Shown: positions 6,045 through 10,959 of the stretch, one piece after another
How positions within the stretch are numbered: the stretch's first letter is position 1
Layout of the letters: each line of letters begins with the position of its first letter
Source: DASUZB01 sp035535495
Lineage (GTDB): Bacteria; Actinomycetota; CALGFH01
Assembly: GCA_035535495.1 (NCBI GenBank)
Contig: DATLQA010000026.1
Coordinates: 1 to 10,959 of the forward strand
DNA: 10,959 nucleotides
Direction of reading: 5' to 3'
Translations under genes and position numbers: made by a program
Notes under the pieces: generated by a model
What the model was told of the DNA's origin: nothing
The model's database searches: none
The model's input: only the letters and a program-made list of their open reading frames with translations

Positions 6045-7001
6045 GTGAGGCGGAGGACTCGCGCACCGGCCTTGTGGCTGGGCGCCGCCCTGCTCCTCGC
6101 CGCCTGTGGCACGGGCGGCGGGTCGGGCGCATCACGTCAACTCCACGTCGCGACCGGCGCGACCGGCGGGGTGTATTTCGTCTACGGCGGCGGGCTCGGC
6201 AAATTGATCGGCGCGACGCTCGACGGCTACCAGGCCACCACCACCGAGACCACCGGGTCGGTCGCCAACATGACGATGATCGCGGACGGCAAGGCCGATC
6301 TCGCGTTCACGCTGGCGGACACCGCCGGCGACGCGGTGCAGGGCAAGGGCTCGTTCCACCGCGCCGTCCCGGCGATGGCGCTGGCGCGCCTGTACGTCAA
6401 CTACACGCAGGTGGTGACCACCGCCGACAAGGGCCTGCACAGCATCGAGGACCTCCGGGGCAAGCGCGTCTCGACCGGCGCGCACCCCTCAGGCACCGAG
6501 GTGATCGCCCGGCGCATCCTCGCCGCCGCCGGGTTGGATCCCGCCACCGACATCAACGCCCAGCAGCTCGGCGTGACCGAGTCGGTGAAGGCGATCGAGC
6601 AGGGCTCGCTGGATGCCTTCTTCTGGTCCGGAGGCCTGCCCACGGCCGCCGTCAAGGACCTGGCGGCCGACCGGAAGCTGGTGCTGCTGCCCACCGCCGA
6701 GTACGTCGAGCCGCTGCAGCAGCGCTACGGGCAGGTCTACACGACCGCCCCGATCAGCGGGAGCGCCTACGAAGGTCTGGCGGGCGACGTCGCCACCATC
6801 GGCGTGGCCAACTTCCTGGTCGTCCCCCGCACCATGAGCGAGGACCTCGCCTACGAGCTCACCAGGCTCCTGTTCCAGAAGAAGGCCGAGCTCGTCAAGG
6901 TCCACCCCGAGGCGACGAACCTCGACATCGCCACCGCACAGGAGGTCGCGCCGCTCGAACTGCATCACGGCGCGCGACGCTATTACCAGGAGGCGCGGTA
7001 A
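6045..7001 (+). CDS. TAXI-family TRAP solute-binding lipoprotein
   Basis: 318 residues from the GTG at 6045. The N-terminus is a lipoprotein signal: basic RRRTR, a hydrophobic stretch ALWLGAALLLAAC, and lipobox LAAC with the lipidated cysteine at residue 21. The mature part is a TAXI-type (TRAP-associated extracytoplasmic immunogenic) binding protein: VATGATGGVYFVYGGGLGKLI (35-55), TTGSVANMTMIADGKADLAF (69-88), then LRGKRVSTGAHPSGTEVIARRIL and a second lobe with AFFWSGGLPTAAV. Such proteins catch small acids outside the membrane and deliver them to a TRAP permease, but no DctM/DctQ permease gene is in the window. The next gene is instead a membrane sensor kinase, so a role as ligand-presenting partner of that kinase is plausible; this is inference. 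The start is chosen because it gives a clean signal peptide and follows GAAGGGGG; an ATG 51 bases earlier would add an arginine/glycine-rich tail. Confidence 0.88.
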   Translation: MRRRTRAPALWLGAALLLAACGTGGGSGASRQLHVATGATGGVYFVYGGGLGKLIGATLDGYQATTTETTGSVANMTMIADGKADLAFTLADTAGDAVQGKGSFHRAVPAMALARLYVNYTQVVTTADKGLHSIEDLRGKRVSTGAHPSGTEVIARRILAAAGLDPATDINAQQLGVTESVKAIEQGSLDAFFWSGGLPTAAVKDLAADRKLVLLPTAEYVEPLQQRYGQVYTTAPISGSAYEGLAGDVATIGVANFLVVPRTMSEDLAYELTRLLFQKKAELVKVHPEATNLDIATAQEVAPLELHHGARRYYQEAR

Positions 7002-7026
7002 CCGCCAGCCGTCCGGGTCGCTGGCG

Positions 7027-7040
7027 CGCCCGGCCGGGCG
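7027..7040. repeat. 14-bp palindrome in the lipoprotein-kinase gap
   Basis: CGCCCGGCCGGGCG is perfectly self-complementary and sits 25 bp beyond the lipoprotein stop. The same 14-mer forms the core of the 24-bp palindrome at 4081-4104. It may be an attenuating hairpin that lowers expression of the downstream kinase, or only a reflection of base composition. Confidence 0.3.
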
Positions 7041-7092
7041 AGTCCCTGGCCGGTTCGGCCCAGGCTCGAGGTGAAGGACGAAGGACACGCAG

Positions 7093-7233
7093 ATGCTCCG
7101 CAACGCGCGAATCCGCTCGAAGGTCATCGCCATCCTGACCCTCCCCTTGCTGGGGCTGATGGTCCTCGCCGCGTTCGGGATCGGCGCCACCGTGGCGCGC
7201 GGCCGGCAGGCCAACCAGGTCAACGACCTGTAA
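7093..7233 (+). pseudogene. N-terminal membrane-anchor fragment of the sensor kinase, ended by an in-frame TAA
   Basis: The ATG at 7093 is preceded by GAAGGA at good spacing and starts MLRNARIRSKVIAILTLPLL, a short basic end followed by a membrane segment (about residues 11-35). This is the usual first element of CvnA-like sensor kinases. After NQVNDL (residues 41-46) a TAA stop at 7231-7233 interrupts the frame. The kinase sequence continues in exactly the same frame on the other side (RLAVGETVVVHELDGERTLS), so a single base change separates this from an intact 785-residue kinase. CAA or TAC are the nearest sense codons. It could be a true nonsense mutation, a sequencing error, or a site of readthrough; the sequence alone cannot decide. 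On its own this would be a 46-residue membrane peptide. Confidence 0.75.
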
Positions 7234-7254
7234 CGGCTCGCGGTCGGCGAGACG

Positions 7255-9450
7255 GTGGTGGTCCACGAACTTGATGGCGAACGGACGCTCAGCTCCATCT
7301 ACGTGGCGGCGCAGGGCGCCACCCCCGCACCGTCCGACGGGATGATCGCCCAGCGCCTGGTGGTCGACCAGACGGTCCGCTCGCTGCGGCAGTACGTCGG
7401 CGTGCTCGACACCTCCCACCTGCGCTCGCAGCTCCGGCAGAAACTCGACCAGGCCCTTGGCGCGCTGGCCGGCCTTCCCGCCCGCCGCGTGGCGATCGAC
7501 CGGCCCGGCCGGGCGCTGACTCCCGAAGACGTGGAGCGGGACTACAACACCACCATCTCGACCATGCTCGACCTCAACGCGGACATCGCCGTCGGCAGCA
7601 ACGACGAGGAGCTGATCCGCACCGTCACCGCGTTCGTCACGCTGTCGCGGCTCAAGAACGCCAGCGACCGTGAGCGGGCGTTCCGCCTGTCGACCTTCAT
7701 GTCGGGCAGCCCGGAGCAGCAGCAGGAGCAGTTCAAGCGGTTCACCTCCCTGGTGACGCTGCGCGAGACCTGGCTGGCGCAGTTCCGCAACGGCGCCACC
7801 CCCGTGCAGCGACGCGCTTACGACGCCAGCGTCGGCGGCAGCGACGTCGCCCTTGCCGACGCCATCGAGCGCGTGATCCTGCGCGGCGACGCCCAGGACC
7901 TGCGGCGGGTCACCTCCGCCGATCCCGTCCGCGCGGACCGCATCTGGTACGCCGCCATGACCGGCAGGGTCAACCAGCTCCGCAAGGTCGAACGCGATCT
8001 GTCCGCCAACCTGACCGCGACCAGCACCGCCATCAAGGCCGAGGCCGACCGGCGCGTCGGCGTCTACGCCGCCGCCCTCGCCGTCCTGCTCGGCATCACC
8101 GCCGCGGTGTCGCTCGTGATCGCCCGCTCGATGGTGCGGCCGATCCGCCAGCTCCAGGCCGCCGCCGAGGAGCTCGCGACCCACCGCCTCCCGCACGTGG
8201 TCGACCGGCTCCAGCAGGCGCGGGCTGGCGGCGTGGCCGACGACGAGCCGTCGATCCCCATCGCGGTGCGGTCCCGTGACGAGATCGGGCAGCTCGCCGA
8301 GGCGTTCAACGCCGTCAACCAGGTGGCGGTGCGGGTGGCCACCGAACAGGCGGCGCTGCGCATGTCCCTGGGTGAGATGTTCCTCAACCTGGCTCGCCGG
8401 TCCCAGGTGCTCACCGACCGGTCACTGGAGCAGATCGAGGGGCTGGAGCAGGACGAGACCGACCCGGACGCGCTCAAGACGCTCTTCCAGCTGGACCACC
8501 TGGTCACCCGGATGCGACGCAACGCGGAGAACCTGATCGTCCTGTCCGGCTCTGAGTCACCGAATCCATGGAGGCACCCGGTCCAGCTGGCCCTGCTCCT
8601 CCAGGCGGCGGTCGCCGAGGTGGAGGAGTACCAGCGCGTCACGCTGCTGGTCACCGACCAGATCAAGGTCGCCGGCCACAGCGCCGTCGACGTCATCCAC
8701 GTCCTCGCCGAGCTGCTCGAGAACGCCACCTCGTTTTCCCCGCCGGGCACGCCGGTGCAGATCACCGGCCAGTGGGCCGCCAGCGGCTACGTCCTCGAGA
8801 TCGAGGACCGAGGGCTCGGCATGGGGGACGAGGAGCTGCGCGAGGCCAACAGCAGGCTCGAGCACGCCCCCGGAATCGACGTGGCGCTGTCCCGCAGGCT
8901 CGGGCTGCACGTGGTCAGCCGCCTGGCCGCGCGCCACGGGATCAAGGTCCAGCTCCGGCACTCCTGGTACGGGGGCGTCACCGCGCTGGTGATGCTGCCT
9001 GCCACCATCGCCACCCTGATGGAGGCGCAGGCGACCGGCTTCTCCACTGCGGCCGGCGGTCGAGCGAACGTGCCGGCCACCAGGACCGCCTGGCTGCCTG
9101 CCTTCGAAGCGGTCAGCGCCGACTGGTCCAATGGCGGCGCCGACCGGCCTCCTCCGCTGCCGCCTCCGGCGATCGCCGCGCCGGCAACCGAGGACGCCGC
9201 GCTCCCCTCCTGGGATGCGACCGATCCCGGTGAGCAGGCAACCGGAGCCAGCGACCTCGCGATGCCGCCGGAACTGGGAGAGACCGACCCCGGGCCGGAC
9301 CCGCCGCCGGTGGCCTCCGCCGCCGGCCTCGGGCGCGGGCTGCTGACTTCCCTGCGGTGGGCGCCGTGGCTACGGGAGCACAGCCCATGGCACTCCGACG
9401 ACCGCTCTCCGCCGGCGACCGGTGCCACACCAGGGAGTGATCAGCGATGA
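7255..9450 (+). CDS. conservon-type (CvnA-like) sensor histidine kinase with NIT domain; body lacking the first membrane segment
   Basis: 731 residues from the first start codon (GTG) after the internal TAA; the natural start was probably 7093. Domains (numbered from 7255): an extracellular NIT (nitrate/nitrite-sensing-like) helical domain, about 1-262; a membrane segment, 268-292; HAMP, about 293-365; a helical dimerisation-like region with FQLDHLVTRMRRNAENLIVLSG (411-432); an HATPase domain with N box ELLENATSF (486-494), G1 DRGLGMG (518-524) and G2 GLHVVSRLAARHG (550-562); and a proline-rich tail, 590-731, ending in a tryptophan-rich stretch. This order is that of CvnA proteins of actinomycete conservons, which relay signals to small partners and not to a classical response regulator. 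If translated only from 7255 it would lose the first membrane helix and the NIT domain could not be exported normally. Codon use stays normal across the body and no frameshift is seen, so decay, if real, is recent. It is the second gene of the lipoprotein operon. Confidence 0.85.
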   Translation: MVVHELDGERTLSSIYVAAQGATPAPSDGMIAQRLVVDQTVRSLRQYVGVLDTSHLRSQLRQKLDQALGALAGLPARRVAIDRPGRALTPEDVERDYNTTISTMLDLNADIAVGSNDEELIRTVTAFVTLSRLKNASDRERAFRLSTFMSGSPEQQQEQFKRFTSLVTLRETWLAQFRNGATPVQRRAYDASVGGSDVALADAIERVILRGDAQDLRRVTSADPVRADRIWYAAMTGRVNQLRKVERDLSANLTATSTAIKAEADRRVGVYAAALAVLLGITAAVSLVIARSMVRPIRQLQAAAEELATHRLPHVVDRLQQARAGGVADDEPSIPIAVRSRDEIGQLAEAFNAVNQVAVRVATEQAALRMSLGEMFLNLARRSQVLTDRSLEQIEGLEQDETDPDALKTLFQLDHLVTRMRRNAENLIVLSGSESPNPWRHPVQLALLLQAAVAEVEEYQRVTLLVTDQIKVAGHSAVDVIHVLAELLENATSFSPPGTPVQITGQWAASGYVLEIEDRGLGMGDEELREANSRLEHAPGIDVALSRRLGLHVVSRLAARHGIKVQLRHSWYGGVTALVMLPATIATLMEAQATGFSTAAGGRANVPATRTAWLPAFEAVSADWSNGGADRPPPLPPPAIAAPATEDAALPSWDATDPGEQATGASDLAMPPELGETDPGPDPPPVASAAGLGRGLLTSLRWAPWLREHSPWHSDDRSPPATGATPGSDQR

Positions 9451-9506
9451 GCGCCGAGCGGCGCCACGGCCGGCGCGGCGCGCGCCGCCACGTGGCCGGG
9501 CGCTGA
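9447..9506 (+). other. 19-codon ORF coupled to the kinase stop, in the place of the missing roadblock gene
   Basis: An ATG overlaps the kinase TGA as ATGA (9447-9450) and opens a reading frame for MSAERRHGRRGARRHVAGR, ended by TGA at 9504-9506. In standard conservons the roadblock/LC7 gene (cvnB) starts at this point, often with such an overlap. The ORF could be the scar of a deleted cvnB, a translated coupling peptide, or chance. The composition is arginine-rich with no fold to recognise. Confidence 0.3.
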
Positions 9507-9527
9507 TGCGGGGACGGGGGTGCCGTG

Positions 9528-9926
9528 ATGACGAGCTTCGAGCCAGCTGACGCCGCCGGCGCCAGGGAGACGAAGAGCCGGATGGACCCCAGCCGGCGCA
9601 TCCGGCCCTACACGATGACGGGCGGCCGGACGCGGCCGCAGCACGACGAGCTGGAGCTCGAGACCCTGGTGACCGCGACCGCACGCGCCGCGGAGTTGTG
9701 GCCCAGCCTGAGTCTCGAGCAGCAGTCGCTCACCAGCCTCTGCCAGGACGTGGTGTCGATCGCCGAGGTCGCGGCGCAGCTCGGCATGCCGGTCAACGTC
9801 GTCCGGATCCTGATCGGCGACCTCGCCGACGAGGGGCTGATCCTCGTCCACCATGGCGAACACGGCCGGACGCGCCCGGACGTCGCCCTGCTCGAACGCG
9901 TCCTCTACGGCCTGCGAACGATCTAG
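9528..9926 (+). CDS. DUF742 (CvnC-like) protein
   Basis: 132 residues. The DUF742 signature is clear: RIRPYTMTGGRTRP (24-37), LELETLVTAT (42-51), LSLEQQSLTSLCQDVVSIAEVAAQLGMPVNVVRILIGDLADEGLILVH (61-108), and the closing PDVALLERVLYGLR (117-130). The middle looks like a winged-helix fold. DUF742 proteins are the third members (CvnC) of actinomycete conservons and associate with the kinase, roadblock and GTPase parts at the membrane. The gene lies 77 bp after the kinase; the expected cvnB between them is absent. The ATG at 9528 is preferred over the GTG at 9525 because GGGGGT (9516-9521) then lies 6 bases upstream. The tag stop is followed by a 173-bp gap instead of the usual tightly linked GTPase gene. 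Confidence 0.9.
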   Translation: MTSFEPADAAGARETKSRMDPSRRIRPYTMTGGRTRPQHDELELETLVTATARAAELWPSLSLEQQSLTSLCQDVVSIAEVAAQLGMPVNVVRILIGDLADEGLILVHHGEHGRTRPDVALLERVLYGLRTI

Positions 9927-9995
9927 CCGCCCGGGTTGTCGAGGAAGCGACGCTCCAGGACGGTCGTTCGGCCACGGGTTGCGCGCTTGGCGCCG

Positions 9996-10028
9996 GATCG
10001 GCCGCGGTTGTCCACAGATCGGCCGCGG
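9996..10028. repeat. DnaA box framed by two identical 12-bp direct repeats
   Basis: GATCGGCCGCGG occurs at 9996-10007 and again at 10017-10028, exactly 21 bp apart, about two helical turns. The 9 bases between them are TTGTCCACA, identical to the preferred DnaA box of streptomycetes. The element lies in the gap before the last gene, about 70 bp upstream of its start, and could be a DnaA- or regulator-bound control site. It is a single box, so it is not an origin. Confidence 0.5.
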
Positions 10029-10086
10029 GCGCTCGCCGCGCAGGGTGCCGGCTGGGAGGCTGCCGCTCCTCCACCCGTGCGCCAGC

Positions 10087-10092
10087 AAGGAG
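10087..10092 (+). promoter_or_regulatory. Shine-Dalgarno sequence fixing the start of the last gene
   Basis: AAGGAG lies 7 bases before the ATG at 10100. The frame is open upstream to 9698, inside the DUF742 gene, so this site decides the start. Confidence 0.7.
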
Positions 10093-10099
10093 CCGTTCC

Positions 10100-10852
10100 A
10101 TGCCGACCACCGACCGCGGCCTCCTTGGCCGCCTCGATGCCCTGCTCGACCTGGTCGCCCGCCGCCGCTGCCTGTTCCTCGGCCCCGGCGCCCGGCTCGT
10201 CGCGGCCGATGCCCAGATCGCCGCCGAGGTCACCGGCCTGGAGCCGCCATCGCCCGGTCCCACCGTCGCCTCCCGGGATCTCGACCCGCGCGAGCATCCG
10301 GCCACGGATCCCGGCGGGCCTGCCGGCCCGGCCGTGCCGGGCGGCGAGGAGGCGGTCGAGTTCCTCCGCCTGCTCGCACAAGCGGTTGGGCTGCTGCGGG
10401 TGCGCGGATCACGGGTGGAGGCGACCGCCCTCTGTGGCCCTTGGAGCCGGCTGGATGACGGGCTCCGCGCCGGCCTGGTGTATGCCGCGTGGTGCCACCG
10501 GGTCCCATGGGCGGTCGTGCTCGGGCCCAGCGCGGCGGTCGACCGCCTGGAGCGCGACCGCCTCTGGGTCCTCCGCCTGCTGGTCGGCTTGCCGGCGGTG
10601 GTCGACGTCGACGTCGGCGGGCTCACCGCCACGATCGCCGAGCGGCTCCGCCTCGGCGCCGGCGACCGGGTGACCGCCGCCCTGGCCGCGGCGTTCCTCG
10701 ACCCCCTGGTGGCCCTCGGCGTCGCCGAGCTCGACCCGCCGCCACCCCAGCCGCCGCGCTACCTCCGCCTCACCGCCCGCGCCCAGACCGTGATCGGCTC
10801 GGCCCTTGTCGCCGCCGGAGAGGAGATGCCGCTCGCCACCACCTCCAACTGA
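10100..10852 (+). CDS. hypothetical protein, 250 residues, alpha-helical, conservon-linked
   Basis: Not recognised. The start ATG follows a good AAGGAG. The sequence has an N-terminal helical part (LLGRLDALLDLVARRRCLFLG, about 8-28), a proline/glycine linker (48-82), and a helical segment with a wing-like turn (EEAVEFLRLLAQAVGLLRVRGSRVEAT, 83-109). Then come a conserved-looking hydrophobic block rich in Trp (GLRAGLVYAAWCHRVPWAVVLG, 121-142) and a C-terminal part ending PPPPQPPRYLRLTARAQTVIG (212-232). The two VRG.RVEAT and PRYLRLTARA stretches resemble winged-helix wings, and the layout is loosely like DNA-binding or helicase-associated helical regions of other actinomycete proteins; this is a weak impression. 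There is no P-loop, so it is not the CvnD GTPase expected at this operon position. No signal peptide or membrane segment is evident. Third-position GC is high as in neighbouring genes, supporting that it is real. Confidence 0.7.
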   Translation: MPTTDRGLLGRLDALLDLVARRRCLFLGPGARLVAADAQIAAEVTGLEPPSPGPTVASRDLDPREHPATDPGGPAGPAVPGGEEAVEFLRLLAQAVGLLRVRGSRVEATALCGPWSRLDDGLRAGLVYAAWCHRVPWAVVLGPSAAVDRLERDRLWVLRLLVGLPAVVDVDVGGLTATIAERLRLGAGDRVTAALAAAFLDPLVALGVAELDPPPPQPPRYLRLTARAQTVIGSALVAAGEEMPLATTSN

Positions 10853-10959
10853 CGCGATGCCCGGCCTGAGCGGGGAGGCGAGTTCGGCACCTTGGGATTG
10901 CCCGGAGCCGCCGCCTGCCGGAAGGTTGACGCCGTCCCCGTCTGGGCGACACCTGGAGG

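Noticed and set aside
5780..7138. 452-codon plus-strand frame overlapping the TAXI lipoprotein gene
   Set aside because: It is a different-frame shadow: highly basic and low-complexity, while the other frame encodes a clear TAXI protein with a lipobox.
9996..10028. Replication origin at the DnaA box
   Set aside because: Only one box was seen, no AT-rich unwinding region and no dnaA/dnaN/rpmH neighbours, so it is at most a regulatory or titration site.
10857..10959. Open frame from an ATG at 10857 to the right edge, starting 4 bp after the last gene
   Set aside because: Only 34 codons are visible, there is no Shine-Dalgarno sequence, and the faint PSPSG resemblance to the start of glutamyl-tRNA synthetase-like proteins does not continue into the HIGH-type motif. 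Too little to call.

Overview
The window is very GC-rich throughout. It carries an F420-dependent luciferase-like oxidoreductase, a DUF742 protein, a conservon-type sensor kinase and a DnaA box in the actinobacterial form TTGTCCACA. Together these point to an actinomycete (Actinomycetota). The species cannot be read from the sequence.

Layout, left half. A class III aminotransferase runs off the left edge on the minus strand (1-344). Its start overlaps the stop of an alanyl-tRNA synthetase gene (341-2953, minus) by the four bases ATGA, so the two are probably translationally coupled. Diverging from alaS is an ABC-2-type ATPase gene on the plus strand (3179-4105) that has no permease gene beside it. 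It converges on a luciferase-like monooxygenase gene (4130-4999, minus), and a perfect 24-bp palindrome covers most of the ATPase stop codon. Upstream, in the same orientation, is a small VOC/glyoxalase-fold gene (5106-5459, minus).

Middle. The 585-bp divergent intergenic region (5460-6044) is less GC-rich than its surroundings in part. It holds a 12-bp palindrome inside a site that resembles the LacI-family CebR operator, a TTGACA promoter candidate, a TCAC-N3-GTGA repeat and a hairpin just before the next start codon.

Right half, all plus strand: a TAXI-family solute-binding lipoprotein (6045-7001); a conservon-type (CvnA-like) sensor kinase with an in-frame TAA right after its first membrane segment (fragment 7093-7233, body 7255-9450); a DUF742/CvnC-like protein (9528-9926); and an unrecognised 250-residue protein (10100-10852). 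This looks like a signalling operon in which an extracytoplasmic binding protein could feed ligand information to a membrane kinase. Unlike the standard cvnABCD order, the roadblock protein (CvnB) is absent between kinase and DUF742; a 19-codon ORF coupled to the kinase stop occupies its place. No GTPase (CvnD) follows within the window. The 173-bp gap before the last gene contains a DnaA box framed exactly by two identical 12-bp direct repeats.

The most informative oddities are the kinase nonsense codon, the non-standard conservon with a TAXI lipoprotein, the DnaA-box/direct-repeat element, the CebR-like operator, and the divergent AlaRS coupled to an aminotransferase. No rRNA, tRNA, CRISPR array or insertion sequence was seen.
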